32,141 bases of DNA, taken from NCBI RefSeq assembly GCF_000518205.1, contig NZ_JADD01000026.1, positions 1 through 32,141 on the forward strand. Reading direction: 5' to 3'. Position 1 is the stretch's first letter; every line of letters starts with the position of its first letter. Source of the stretch: Hutsoniella sourekii ATCC 700629 (GTDB lineage: Bacteria; Bacillota; Bacilli; Lactobacillales; Aerococcaceae). The notes beneath the pieces are model-generated. The model was not told where the DNA came from and ran no database searches. It saw nothing but the letters and a program-made list of their open reading frames with translations. Shown here piece by piece: positions 7,777 through 16,427 of this stretch. A program made the position numbers and the translations under genes.

Positions 7777-8706
7777 ATGACAAGCATTACACTTAACTGT
7801 TCCAAAGATACCATTCAAAAGATGGAGTCCCATTATCAAGACCATCTAACCAGTCCCGTTCCCTATAGTCACTTTCGGGCCAAGCAAGCTGGCGTCACCA
7901 TTACAGCCTATCAGTCAGGTAAGGTCCTGTTTCAAGGTCAGGGGGCTAGTGAGGAAGCAAATAAATGGCAAGAAGCTAGTTTAACCCCCTCGCCATCAAA
8001 AAAAGAAAGCCAAGCAAGCTCGAGCTTGCCTGAAGGCTTTGCGACATGGACGATTATCGGTAACGATGAAGTAGGCAATGGCAGCTATTTCGGCCCTTTA
8101 ACGGTCTGTTCCGTCTACTTGCCCCAGGACCAACTAGCCTTGATCCAGGAATTAGGCGTCAAGGATTCCAAGTCCTTAAGTGACGACCAAATTAGAGATT
8201 TAGCCTGGCAAATCAAAGCCTGCCTCCCCTACCACCTGACTGTTTGCCAACCCAAGGACTATAATCGAGCCATCGAGTCCGGTTATAACGCTGTCAGCAT
8301 CAAAGTCAGCCTTCATAACTTCACCATTCAAAAGCTTCTCGCCAAGCTTGACCACGACCAAAAGGATAAACTCCAAGCTTGCCTGATTGACCAATTCACC
8401 CCTGCTGGAAACTACTACAAGTACCTCAAGCAGGAAAAGCATCCTTATACTAAGAACTTGTATTTCATTAAAAAGGGTGAATCAGCCCACCTGGCTGTTG
8501 CTGCTGCTTCAATTATCGCCCGCGCTGCCTTCTTGGAGTCCCTAGAAGAACTAGGCCAACCATACGGACAGACCCTACCGTCAGGAGCTGGACCAGCAGT
8601 TGACCAATTTGGCGCCAAGCTGGCTCGCCGTGAAGGATTTGGCGTCTTATCTGACTTAGCCAAGCTCCACTTCAAAAATACCAGCAAAATCAAAAAACTC
8701 ATCTAA
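7777..8706 (+). CDS. rnhC: Ribonuclease HIII
   Basis: 309 residues, typical for the family. The N-terminal about 85 residues form the TBP-like substrate-binding domain that distinguishes HIII from HII. The catalytic core begins IIGNDEVGNGSYFGPL, giving Asp97 and Glu98. VKDSKSLSD follows, then Asp205 in LIDQFTP and Glu in GESAHLAVAAAS completes the DEDE set. It cuts the RNA strand of RNA-DNA hybrids, including R-loops and lagging-strand primers. The start follows GAAAGGAG. It is divergent from zapA, an arrangement common in Firmicutes, and a small gene follows 15 bases downstream. Confidence 0.96.
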   Translation: MTSITLNCSKDTIQKMESHYQDHLTSPVPYSHFRAKQAGVTITAYQSGKVLFQGQGASEEANKWQEASLTPSPSKKESQASSSLPEGFATWTIIGNDEVGNGSYFGPLTVCSVYLPQDQLALIQELGVKDSKSLSDDQIRDLAWQIKACLPYHLTVCQPKDYNRAIESGYNAVSIKVSLHNFTIQKLLAKLDHDQKDKLQACLIDQFTPAGNYYKYLKQEKHPYTKNLYFIKKGESAHLAVAAASIIARAAFLESLEELGQPYGQTLPSGAGPAVDQFGAKLARREGFGVLSDLAKLHFKNTSKIKKLI

Positions 8707-8721
8707 GAAAGGAGACCGAAA

Positions 8722-8850
8722 ATGTCCCAACCCGATCCCAAAGCCGTTCAAAACTTCTTGGACCAACTACTCACTAAAGAGAGCCAAGTCGCTAAGGAGC
8801 AAGCAACCAGCAAACCCCACTCCCAATCACAAGAAGCCAACAAAAAATAA
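8722..8850 (+). CDS. Small hydrophilic protein of unknown function (42 aa)
   Basis: A short frame of 42 codons starting MSQPDPKAVQNFLDQLL, preceded by a good AAAGGAG site eight bases before the ATG and followed directly by a strong terminator. It begins 15 bases after the rnhC stop, so it is probably co-transcribed with rnhC. The first half could form an amphipathic helix. The C-terminal half is rich in Lys, Gln and Ser and looks disordered. No transmembrane segment or cysteine is present. I do not recognise a family. The spacing, ribosome-binding site and terminator make a real gene more likely than chance, but there is no homology support. Confidence 0.6.
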   Translation: MSQPDPKAVQNFLDQLLTKESQVAKEQATSKPHSQSQEANKK

Positions 8851-8856
8851 AGACAG

Positions 8857-8900
8857 AATCCCACCCGTTCCTATTATTAGGGCATCGGGTGGGATTATTA
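8857..8900. terminator. Bidirectional terminator between rnhC and pheT
   Basis: An 11-bp perfect stem AATCCCACCCG/CGGGTGGGATT (8857-8867 with 8886-8896). It is followed by an A/T-rich tail on the plus strand and a T-rich run on the minus strand, suiting the convergent rnhC and pheT units. Confidence 0.8.
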
Positions 8901-8934
8901 AAATTCTTATATTCATTTATTAGCTTCGTCTTGG

Positions 8935-11358
8935 TTAGCGAATTTCCAATCCTGAGATTTCACTTAAGGCCGTTTGGATTTTGGCCATTTCTCCATCAAT
9001 CACTTCATCCGTCAAGGTCTGACTAGGATCCTGGAAGGTTAAGTGATAAGCTAGCGACTTCTTACCTTCCGCTATGTTATCGCCTTGGTAGAGGTCGAAC
9101 AAGTGAACAGCAACTAGGGCTTCTGAAGCTGCTTGGGTGATTGTATCAACTAAGGACTGGTGGGCTTGATCTTGATCAACCAACAAGGCCAAGTCTCGGT
9201 TGCTGGCTGGGAATTTTGGAATGGCTTGCTGGATAATTGGTCCCTGGTCGGATGCTAATAAGCTAGCCAAATCAAGCTCAGCATAATAAGTATTGTCGCT
9301 TAAGTCGAAGTCACGGGCCAGTTTGGGGTGAATTTGACCAAAGATTCCGATCGTTTGGTCCTGATAGACAATCTGAGCGGTACGTCCTGGATGCATTTCT
9401 TCAATCGAATCAACCGCTTGAAATTCAACCTTGTCCAGTAATAAGCGCTCGGCTAAGAGCGATTCGATGATCCCCTTTAAGTCATAGAAGTCATAACTTT
9501 CCGCTGCTTGATACCATTGCTTGCTTAACTTATCACCTGAAATTAACAAGCCAATCTTTTGGATTTCTTGGGGTTGTTTACCTGTTCCTTGCCCTAGGAA
9601 GATCTTACCCAGCTCATAGAAGGCTAGACCTTGGTTACGGCGGGCCTCATTGTATTGGGCCACTTCCAATAGAGATGGAAGAAGACTTTGTCTTAAGACC
9701 GTATGCTCTTCACTAAGAGGTAAGGCTAACTCAACTAAAGCCGCATCCGGATGCTTCATAATTTGACCATGGTCACGACTGGTTAGTGAATAAGAGATTA
9801 CTTCATTCAAGCCAGCTGCTTCCAATAGCGTACGAACTTGGCGGGTCAATTTTTGCAGGTCGGTTAACTGAGCTGGACGTGCCTCTCCTATTGGCAGGGT
9901 TGTAGGCACGCGGTCGTAACCATAAATACGGGCAATCTCTTCCAAAATATCCGCTTCAATCGAGATGTCCCAACGTCTCTGAGGCACCTCTACGGTAAAG
10001 CTATCTTCACCCATCTTCATGCTAAAGCCTAGACGATCGATAATAGCGACCAGCTCTTCTTGACTCAAGTCTAGCCCGATCTTATCCTTGATTGCTGATT
10101 GCTGAACCCTTACTTGCACTGGCTCCACCGCTTGATTAAGGTGCTCAACCTTACCTGCGACCACTTGGCCTTGTCCAAAGACGGCCATATAAGCAGCTGC
10201 TTGTTGACCGGCCTCATCTAAGCTGGCAGGGTTAATGCCCTTCTCGAAACGAGCGCTAGATTCAGAACGAAGTCCAAAGCGTTTAGAAGTCGACCGCACC
10301 CGCTTAGGATCAAAAACGGCTGTCTCTAATAAGACCTGGCGAGTCTGGTTAGTGACTTCACTATCCAGTCCTCCCATTACCCCTGCTAAGGCAACCGGAG
10401 TGTCCCCGCTATAAATAAGGATGTCTTGGTCATTGAGTTGACGTTCCACTTGATCTAAAGTTGTAAAGACTTGCCCTTCTTGAGCCAATCCGACCTTGAT
10501 CGCCGGACTAGGTAGCTGGTCAAAATCAAAGGCATGCATTGGTTGACCATAGACCAATAAGAAATAATTGGTCAGATCCACGATATTATTGATGGGGCGG
10601 ATCCCCGACTTCATGAGACGCACTTGGAAATCAATCGGACTTTCTTGAATTGTTACGTCCTGGATCAGTCTTAGTTGATAGTGGTTGGATAGATCTTCCG
10701 GTTCCACTTGGATTGATACTTCTTTTAAGGCCTGGCTATCACTAGTCGTTGGGTAATTGGTTAACAAGTCAAAGCTAGGCTCTTGGTTTAAGATCGCTCC
10801 TACTTCGTAAGCGACCCCGCGAATACTTAAAGCATCCGCACGGTTAGGGGTAATATCAATATCCAGGATAGGGTCATCCAACTTCAAGTAGTCAACGGCA
10901 CTGCTACCTACTGGCGCATCCTCAGGGAGAACAAAGATGCCGTCCGCGTATTTCTTAGGAATAACCGAATCACTAAAGCCTAACTCTTCCAGTGAACAGA
11001 TCATCCCGTTGGATTCATGACCACGTAACTTACTTTTCTTGATCTTGAAGTTGCTAGGAAGTACCGCGCCAGGTAGAGCGACGATTACCTTCTGACCGCT
11101 CGCAATATTGGGCGCACCACAGACAATCTGGCTGACTTGATCCTGACCATGGGCTACTTGGGTAATGTGAAGGTGGTCACTGCCTTCCATCTTCTGACAT
11201 TCAAGCACTTGGCCAACCACTAGTTGGTTGAGATGCTGGCCATAGTTGATAAGCCCTTCCACTTCCAGCCCAGTTCGTGATAATTGATCCGCCAGATCAT
11301 TGGCATTGATTCCATCTAAATCAAGAAAATCACTTAACCATTCCAATGAAATTAACAT
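8935..11358 (-). CDS. pheT: Phenylalanine--tRNA ligase, beta subunit
   Basis: 807 residues, full length. In order: an N-terminal segment, an EMAP/OB-fold tRNA-binding domain (about 40-150, VVGQVLECQKMEGSDHLHI), the B3/B4 region with RSESSARFEKG (editing), the B5 domain, a catalytic-like core (EEIARIYGYDRVPTTLP), and the C-terminal anticodon-binding FDX-ACB domain (PKFPASNRDLALLVD). It forms the alpha2-beta2 enzyme with PheS. The ATG abuts the pheS stop codon with no spacer, which indicates coupled translation. Confidence 0.97.
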   Translation of the reverse strand: MLISLEWLSDFLDLDGINANDLADQLSRTGLEVEGLINYGQHLNQLVVGQVLECQKMEGSDHLHITQVAHGQDQVSQIVCGAPNIASGQKVIVALPGAVLPSNFKIKKSKLRGHESNGMICSLEELGFSDSVIPKKYADGIFVLPEDAPVGSSAVDYLKLDDPILDIDITPNRADALSIRGVAYEVGAILNQEPSFDLLTNYPTTSDSQALKEVSIQVEPEDLSNHYQLRLIQDVTIQESPIDFQVRLMKSGIRPINNIVDLTNYFLLVYGQPMHAFDFDQLPSPAIKVGLAQEGQVFTTLDQVERQLNDQDILIYSGDTPVALAGVMGGLDSEVTNQTRQVLLETAVFDPKRVRSTSKRFGLRSESSARFEKGINPASLDEAGQQAAAYMAVFGQGQVVAGKVEHLNQAVEPVQVRVQQSAIKDKIGLDLSQEELVAIIDRLGFSMKMGEDSFTVEVPQRRWDISIEADILEEIARIYGYDRVPTTLPIGEARPAQLTDLQKLTRQVRTLLEAAGLNEVISYSLTSRDHGQIMKHPDAALVELALPLSEEHTVLRQSLLPSLLEVAQYNEARRNQGLAFYELGKIFLGQGTGKQPQEIQKIGLLISGDKLSKQWYQAAESYDFYDLKGIIESLLAERLLLDKVEFQAVDSIEEMHPGRTAQIVYQDQTIGIFGQIHPKLARDFDLSDNTYYAELDLASLLASDQGPIIQQAIPKFPASNRDLALLVDQDQAHQSLVDTITQAASEALVAVHLFDLYQGDNIAEGKKSLAYHLTFQDPSQTLTDEVIDGEMAKIQTALSEISGLEIR

Positions 11359-12417
11359 TTATTTTTGTCCCCCTTTAAATTGCTTCATAAAGCGCAAGTC
11401 ATTCTGATAGAAGTGACGAATATCGTCTACATTATGCTTGAGCATGGCGACACGTTCAATTCCGAGTCCAAAGGCAAAGCCGCTGTATACTTCTGGATCG
11501 ATACCTGACATTTCCAGAACTCGAGGGTGGACCACCCCGCCTCCTAGAATCTCAATCCAACCAGACTGCTTACACACGGAGCAACCTTCACCCCCACACT
11601 TGAAGCAAGAAACATCAATTTCAACAGAAGGTTCAGTGAATGGGAAGTAACTTGGACGCAGGCGGATCTCACGGTCTTGGCCAAAGATAGCCCGAGCAAA
11701 CAAGAGCAAAGTTCCCTTCAAATCAGCTAAGGTAATCTGCTTATCAACTACCAGACCTTCAATTTGTTGGAACTGGTGTGAGTGAGTGGCATCATCTGAA
11801 TCCCGGCGAAAGACCTTACCTGGACTAATCATCTTCAAGGCTCCCTGAGAGAAATCATGCTGCTCCATAGTCCGAGCTTGAACCGGTGAAGTATGGGTCC
11901 TCAAGAGCACTTCCTCGTCAATATAGAAGGTATCTTGCATATCGCGAGCTGGGTGGTTCTTTGGTAAGTTCATCTTCTCAAAGTTATATAAATCCAACTC
12001 AACCTCAGGGCCTTCCACAACCTGATAACCCATGGTTAGGAAGAGATCTTCAATTTCTTCACGAACTTGAGTTAGGATATGGCGGCTCCCTTGTAGTTGC
12101 TGACGGCCTGGTAGCGTCACATCAATTGTTTCCCGTTCTAATTGAGCCTTTAATTCTTTTTCTTTTAGGGCTTCTTTGTAGCTTTCAAAAGCCTGGTTAA
12201 AGGCTTGGTTGAAGCCTGAAATCGCTTGGCCTAGTTTAGGTTTATCAGCTGGCTCTAAATCTTTCATTGCCTTAGTATAAGAAGACATGGCTCCCTTCTT
12301 ACCAGTGAATTGAACTTTAACATCCTGCAAATCTTTTGAATCTGCGGCCGCTTTGAGCGCTGATAGCGCCTGGTCTTCTAGTTGTTTGATTTCTGCTTGT
12401 AATTTTTCTACAGTCAC
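11359..12417 (-). CDS. pheS: Phenylalanine--tRNA ligase, alpha subunit
   Basis: 352 residues. An N-terminal coiled-coil tRNA-binding arm (about 1-90) precedes the class-II catalytic core with GSRHILTQV, motif 2 [19 protein letters not shown] and motif 3 [15 protein letters not shown]. The loop with [12 protein letters not shown] is the cysteine-bearing insert common in Firmicutes PheS. It charges tRNA-Phe together with PheT. The start appears to be GTG at 12417, seven bases after GGAG. An ATG overlapping it reads ATG-TGA and cannot be the start. A complete T-box leader lies upstream. Confidence 0.96.
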   Translation of the reverse strand: MTVEKLQAEIKQLEDQALSALKAAADSKDLQDVKVQFTGKKGAMSSYTKAMKDLEPADKPKLGQAISGFNQAFNQAFESYKEALKEKELKAQLERETIDVTLPGRQQLQGSRHILTQVREEIEDLFLTMGYQVVEGPEVELDLYNFEKMNLPKNHPARDMQDTFYIDEEVLLRTHTSPVQARTMEQHDFSQGALKMISPGKVFRRDSDDATHSHQFQQIEGLVVDKQITLADLKGTLLLFARAIFGQDREIRLRPSYFPFTEPSVEIDVSCFKCGGEGCSVCKQSGWIEILGGGVVHPRVLEMSGIDPEVYSGFAFGLGIERVAMLKHNVDDIRHFYQNDLRFMKQFKGGQK

Positions 12418-12444
12418 ATTCTTACTCCTTATCTTTATTGATAC

Positions 12445-12665
12445 AAAAAATAGCCCCTCCCAAAAAGGGACGAGCTACCGTGGTACCACCCTCGTTCATA
12501 ACAAAGTTATGCACTTGAACCCGATAACCAGGGTGAGCGGTATCCTTTTCGAATGGTGATTCTTAACAGATAGGCAAGGAAGCGAAAGGGGCTTACGACT
12601 GACTGGTCTAGTTTCAGCTAATCTAGACCTCTCTGCTGGTTGCGTAAGTCCCACTCTTCCTTGTA
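12445..12665 (-). promoter_or_regulatory. T-box leader of pheST, specifier UUC (Phe)
   Basis: The minus strand holds a Stem I closed by GGAAG/CTTCC, an AGAGA-type motif (CAGAGAGGTC), and a specifier loop with TTC at 12586-12584 facing the 5' strand. The conserved T-box AGGGTGGTACCACGG follows at 12492-12478, then a terminator TAGCTCGTCCC/GGGAGGGGCTA with six T at 12477-12445. Uncharged tRNA-Phe would pair with the specifier and with the T-box bulge (NCCA end), stabilising the antiterminator and inducing pheST when phenylalanine is short. Confidence 0.95.
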
Positions 12666-12686
12666 GCCTGAATATAATCTGAGCTC

Positions 12687-12714
12687 ATTATAGCAAAAGC
12701 TCAAAATTAGTCAA
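12687..12714 (-). promoter_or_regulatory. Promoter of pheST
   Basis: Minus-strand TTGACT (12714-12709), a 16-bp spacer ending TGC, and TATAAT (12692-12687). The -35 hexamer overlaps the end of the upstream HD-domain gene, whose stop codon is at 12709-12707. Confidence 0.8.
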
Positions 12715-13246
12715 GTTTGCTAATCACCAAGGCTGGCTTTAATAAGTGCCGACAAACAGCTAGGCTTAGCTGGAATTCTCGGTTTAAGATTTGCTTGAAG
12801 CCCCAAGTTAATTCACTAATCGCACTCTGCTTGTCCATCAAGGTGACAATCCAACTTTCAGCATATTTAGGGACATCCCGGGTGGCGCCACACATATGCT
12901 TCAAGATAATATCTTGTTCTAAATCAGATAGCTCGGTCAACTTCAAGGCATTCTGTAAAGCAATGCGTGGATGTTCGAAGTTGTGTCCCCGGCCTCCGAC
13001 TTCATGTTTGTTAACTCCTTCATAGAAGAATAGATCATGAAGCAAACCGGCACGCGCAATCGCTCGAGTATTCAAGTTTAAACGCTTGGCCCATCGGTAA
13101 CTGCGATAAGATACCGACAAGCTATGAGCTAGACGGTTGGTTACCTTATGGTGAACAAACTGCTCTAATGATTGAACTTCAGCCGTGCTAAGTAAATCTT
13201 CAATTAAAGCGACATACTCTGTATCTTGTTGCCAGTTATTATTCAT
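12707..13246 (-). CDS. HD-domain phosphohydrolase, uncharacterised
   Basis: 179 residues from the ATG at 13246. That start is preferred because GGAGG lies seven bases upstream of it and only one base from the alternative ATG at 13252. HD signature: RLAHSLSVSYRSYRWA supplies the first His, GLLHDLFFYE the HD pair, NFEHPRIALQNA another His, and ILKHMCG the last. This matches metal-dependent phosphohydrolases acting on nucleotides or phosphorylated compounds, but the substrate cannot be read from the sequence. It lies between an rRNA methylase and pheST with its own promoter. No membrane segment is visible. Confidence 0.8.
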   Translation of the reverse strand: MNNNWQQDTEYVALIEDLLSTAEVQSLEQFVHHKVTNRLAHSLSVSYRSYRWAKRLNLNTRAIARAGLLHDLFFYEGVNKHEVGGRGHNFEHPRIALQNALKLTELSDLEQDIILKHMCGATRDVPKYAESWIVTLMDKQSAISELTWGFKQILNREFQLSLAVCRHLLKPALVISKLD

Positions 13247-13275
13247 TCGCATTCCTCCATTTACTTGATACGTTT

Positions 13276-13304
13276 ATTATACCGCAAATCCACCAACATG
13301 TAAG
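13276..13304 (-). promoter_or_regulatory. Promoter of the HD-domain gene
   Basis: Minus-strand CTTACA (13304-13299), 17 bp, then TATAAT (13281-13276), 30 bp before the start codon. Confidence 0.6.
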
Positions 13305-13324
13305 GAAAAAAGTATTAAGATACT
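13305..13324 (-). terminator. Weak terminator after the rRNA methylase gene
   Basis: A five-bp stem AGTAT/ATACT followed by six T on the minus strand, about 30 bp after the stop. The stem is short. Confidence 0.45.
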
Positions 13325-13354
13325 GTGACATTTATCTTCAAATAATCCTCATCT

Positions 13355-14134
13355 TTACAAGAAGTGAAATAGCAATATGCCAGTTGCTACCCCGACATTT
13401 AAGGATTCCGCTTGGCCAGGCATAGGAATATAAATAGCTTGGTCACTAGCTTCCACCCATTGCCGGCTAACCCCTTGGCCTTCGTTACCCATAATCAAAG
13501 CTAGGCGCTCAGCTGAGTCGACGTCTTGATAAGGCTGGGCTTGTTGATTCAAGGCTGTGGCTAATACTCGAACGCCGGCTTCTTTGATAGCTGGAATAAG
13601 CGCTTCTAGGTCACAATTGCTGACAACCGGAAGATGCCACAAGGATCCCTGAGTAGAGCGAAGGGTCTTGTCATTATACAAGTCGACGGTCCCCTTGCTC
13701 AAGAAGACGCCATCATAATTAGCAGCATCGGCAGTCCGAATAATAGTACCCAAGTTGCCGGGATCTTGCAGCTGGTCGACAATCAAAAAGCGTCGGCCCG
13801 CCTGTAAAAGAGCCACCCAATCTTCTGCCATCATCGGAAGCACCGCTAGGATGCCTTGAGGGGCCTGCACTTGACTCAACTTCATAAAGACTTCCTTGGA
13901 AACTAAGCTTTTGCAAGAAGAGGTCTCTAAATAACTAGCAATCACAGGAGATTGAACTTGATAGTCTTGACTGACAAATACCTCCAGCAGGTCCTGACCG
14001 CTAGTGATGGCTTCTTCCAATAAATGATCGCCTTCAATCAAGTAGCGCTGTTGTTTGCGTCGATGCTTGGCTAGATGGAGCTTGCTCACGTCCTTGACCC
14101 GTTGATTATGGCTAGATTGAATTATTTCTTCCAT
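13355..14134 (-). CDS. TrmH/SpoU-family RNA 2'-O-methyltransferase
   Basis: 259 residues. The N-terminal about 100 residues are a substrate-binding domain (IQSSHNQRVKDVSKL). The C-terminal SPOUT domain has the three family motifs: DPGNLGTIIRTADAA (motif 1), LIMGNEGQGVS (motif 2) and IPMPGQAESLNVGVA (motif 3), which form the knotted SAM site. It resembles Bacillus YsgA, a 23S rRNA ribose methylase, and like ysgA it lies just upstream of pheST. The exact target nucleotide cannot be assigned here. The ATG is nine bases after the pepV stop, with TAAGG overlapping that stop, so it is probably co-transcribed with pepV. Confidence 0.88.
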   Translation of the reverse strand: MEEIIQSSHNQRVKDVSKLHLAKHRRKQQRYLIEGDHLLEEAITSGQDLLEVFVSQDYQVQSPVIASYLETSSCKSLVSKEVFMKLSQVQAPQGILAVLPMMAEDWVALLQAGRRFLIVDQLQDPGNLGTIIRTADAANYDGVFLSKGTVDLYNDKTLRSTQGSLWHLPVVSNCDLEALIPAIKEAGVRVLATALNQQAQPYQDVDSAERLALIMGNEGQGVSRQWVEASDQAIYIPMPGQAESLNVGVATGILLFHFL

Positions 14135-14143
14135 CGAGCTACC

Positions 14144-15559
14144 TTAACGTGTCAGGCGATAAATAGCATCCGCATAGATAGCGGTCGCCTTCAAGAGGTC
14201 ATCCACAGAGATAAACTCGTTGGCTTGATGCATGGTATCAACTGAATCAGGGAACAAAGCACCATAAGCGACCCCTCTTGGCATCAAGCGACCATAGGTT
14301 CCACCACCAATAGACACTTCATGACCCGGGAGTCCTGTATGATCGGTATAAACATCAAGCAAGGTTTCTACAAGCGGATCATCGGCGGGCACATAGTGAG
14401 GTTCTTTGGCTTCACCTAGGGCTAGCTTCAAGCTTGGATAGCTGGCTAGAGTCTCTTGCGCTTGTTTGAGAATGGTCTCAGGGTCTGTGCCTTGAGGGAA
14501 ACGCAAGTTAACATCCATTGATAAGCCCTCATCAGCTTCATAGTCAACAATTCCCACATTCATAGATACAGGCCCCATCACAGGATGGACATGGTCAATC
14601 CCTAGACCCGAACCATCAAACTGTTGGAACAGTGGGCCAGCCAAGGCCTGCAATAAGTCTTGAGCGAGCTGGTTGTCCCAAGTAAGATCTAATAAGAACT
14701 TAGCTAAATAAGTTAAAGCGTTAACGCCCTTTTCTGGAGTCGATCCGTGCGCAGACTTACCGACAAAATCTAAGATCCACTGATCACCTTCCTGCTGGCA
14801 TTCAGCCTGAATTTCTGGGTACTTGCCTAGAAAAGCGTCCAAGGCAGGTTGGATATCACCTGCTCCTGAAAGAGCTTCAAGGATTGCTTGGCCTTCTTGG
14901 GGAACCATATTAGGTCTCAATCCACCCTTCAAGCTCACTAGGTGGAAGTCACCAACCTGTTCCTGGCTACTAGCATCGCTAATGATCAATGAGACATTCC
15001 CCTTCTCACCATTGATAATAGGAAATTCAGCATCCGGTGAAAAACCAAAATCAGGCATTTCAGCATGTTGGAAATAATAATCCATACACTGCCAACCGCT
15101 CTCTTCATCCGTTCCCACAATTAAATGGATGCGCTTATTCAATTCAACACCAAGGTCGCGCAAAATTTTGATGGCAAAATAAGCAGCCACAGTAGGTCCC
15201 TTATCATCACTGGCACCACGTGCATAAATGCGGCCATCAATTATTTGCGGATCAAATGGATCCGTCGCCCAACCATTCCCGACTGGTACCACATCCACGT
15301 GTCCAAGAATTCCTAAGAGCTCATCGCCTTGACCAATTTCTACCCGTCCGGCCCATGGTCCAAAGACTTGGGTATCGAAGTGATCTTCTTGAGCCATTTG
15401 GATAAATTCATCCAAGGCCGCTTTTGGACCCGGTCCAACTGGGGCTTCCTCTGTCGCAAGATCATCTCGGCGAACCGAATCGATCTTCAATAGACGAAAG
15501 AGGTCGGCTATGAGTTCGTCTTTTCTTTGTTCAACTTCTTGTTTGAAATTAATTGTCAT
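14144..15559 (-). CDS. pepV: Dipeptidase PepV (M20 metallopeptidase)
   Basis: About 471 residues. Zinc-site motifs of the M20 family are present: [14 protein letters not shown] (His and Asp ligands), [13 protein letters not shown] (bridging Asp) and GTDEESGW (catalytic Glu), with [12 protein letters not shown] near the C-terminus. A dimerisation/lid domain occupies the middle. PepV is a cytosolic dipeptidase of lactic acid bacteria that completes breakdown of imported peptides. The second ATG (15559) is chosen because the GGAGGG site is six bases upstream of it but only one from the first ATG. The rRNA methylase gene follows directly. Confidence 0.93.
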   Translation of the reverse strand: MTINFKQEVEQRKDELIADLFRLLKIDSVRRDDLATEEAPVGPGPKAALDEFIQMAQEDHFDTQVFGPWAGRVEIGQGDELLGILGHVDVVPVGNGWATDPFDPQIIDGRIYARGASDDKGPTVAAYFAIKILRDLGVELNKRIHLIVGTDEESGWQCMDYYFQHAEMPDFGFSPDAEFPIINGEKGNVSLIISDASSQEQVGDFHLVSLKGGLRPNMVPQEGQAILEALSGAGDIQPALDAFLGKYPEIQAECQQEGDQWILDFVGKSAHGSTPEKGVNALTYLAKFLLDLTWDNQLAQDLLQALAGPLFQQFDGSGLGIDHVHPVMGPVSMNVGIVDYEADEGLSMDVNLRFPQGTDPETILKQAQETLASYPSLKLALGEAKEPHYVPADDPLVETLLDVYTDHTGLPGHEVSIGGGTYGRLMPRGVAYGALFPDSVDTMHQANEFISVDDLLKATAIYADAIYRLTR

Positions 15560-15581
15560 CTTCATCCCTCCATACTCATTT

Positions 15582-15587
15582 ATTCTA
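15582..15587 (-). promoter_or_regulatory. Extended -10 element of the pepV promoter
   Basis: Minus-strand TGG-TAGAAT upstream of pepV with a weak -35. The same GTGGTAGAATA core occurs upstream of leuS. Confidence 0.45.
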
Positions 15588-15636
15588 CCACTCTTTAACT
15601 AGGGCGGAAAGACTTAAGAATAAACCCAACTTATAG

Positions 15637-15689
15637 TAAAAAGACCACCGGTCTTCAAGCCTCATGGATGGCTTGAAGATCGGTGGTCT
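15637..15689 (-). terminator. Terminator of the leuS-murJ-rsuA operon
   Basis: A very long stem of about 20 bp with one mismatch: AGACCACCG then TCTTCAAGCC (15642-15661) pairs with the repeat at 15670-15689. On the minus strand five T follow. Confidence 0.92.
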
Positions 15690-15704
15690 AATGATCGATT
15701 CTTC

Positions 15705-16424
15705 TTAAAGTTCCTGTTCAAGAAGTTCTAACTCTTCTGGCGTTAGTTCACGGTAATCGCCTAAATCTAATTGTTCATCAAGGACCAAGGAGCCCATACT
15801 CAAGCGGTGGAGCTCCAGGACTTTGCAGTCGCATTTCTCAAACATTCGCTTCACTTGATGAAATTTTCCTTCATAGATGGTCACTAAGACCTGACTTTGA
15901 TTAGTGTGTCGATCTTGTTCTTGGACTTCCAATTCTGCTGGTAGCGTCTGGAAATCGCCCAGGTCCATTCCTTTATTGAAGGCTTGAATGACCGCCTCAT
16001 CAACCTGACCTTCTACCAAGGCCCAATAGGTTTTGGGCACTTGTTTCTTGGGTGAGGTGAGTTGATGAGCGAGTTGGCCATCATTAGTTAAGAGCAAAAG
16101 TCCTGTCGTATCAACATCTAACCTTCCAACTGGGAAGAGGTCGACATGGTGATAATCAAGCTCAACCCATTCCACCACCGTCTCATAGACGTTATCTTGA
16201 GTGGCACTCACCAAGCCATCCGGCTTGTTCAACATGACATAGTAGTACTCTTGATAATTGACCGGGTAATTTAAGTGGGTAACTTGGTCTGCTTGACTAT
16301 CCACAAGAAAGCCTGGCTTCTTAATTGTTTCTCCGTTAACGGCAATTTCACCAGCAGTGATGAGCTTCTTGACCTCTTTACGCGTTCCTAGACCGGCATG
16401 GGCTAGGAGTTTATCTAAGCGCAT
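15705..16424 (-). CDS. rsuA: 16S rRNA pseudouridine synthase, RsuA family
   Basis: 239 residues. An N-terminal S4 RNA-binding domain (MRLDKLLAHAGLGTRKEVKK, about 1-60) is followed by the RsuA/RluB catalytic domain with GRLDVDTTGLLLLTNDG, whose first Asp is the catalytic one, and the C-terminal KCDCKVLELHRLSMG. The family member RsuA makes pseudouridine 516 in 16S rRNA. RluB-type 23S activity cannot be excluded by eye. The start is ATG at 16424, just after the murJ stop (TAA-TTG-ATG); a TTG one codon earlier is also possible. Last gene of the leuS-murJ-rsuA unit. Confidence 0.9.
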   Translation of the reverse strand: MRLDKLLAHAGLGTRKEVKKLITAGEIAVNGETIKKPGFLVDSQADQVTHLNYPVNYQEYYYVMLNKPDGLVSATQDNVYETVVEWVELDYHHVDLFPVGRLDVDTTGLLLLTNDGQLAHQLTSPKKQVPKTYWALVEGQVDEAVIQAFNKGMDLGDFQTLPAELEVQEQDRHTNQSQVLVTIYEGKFHQVKRMFEKCDCKVLELHRLSMGSLVLDEQLDLGDYRELTPEELELLEQEL

Positions 16425-16427
16425 CAA

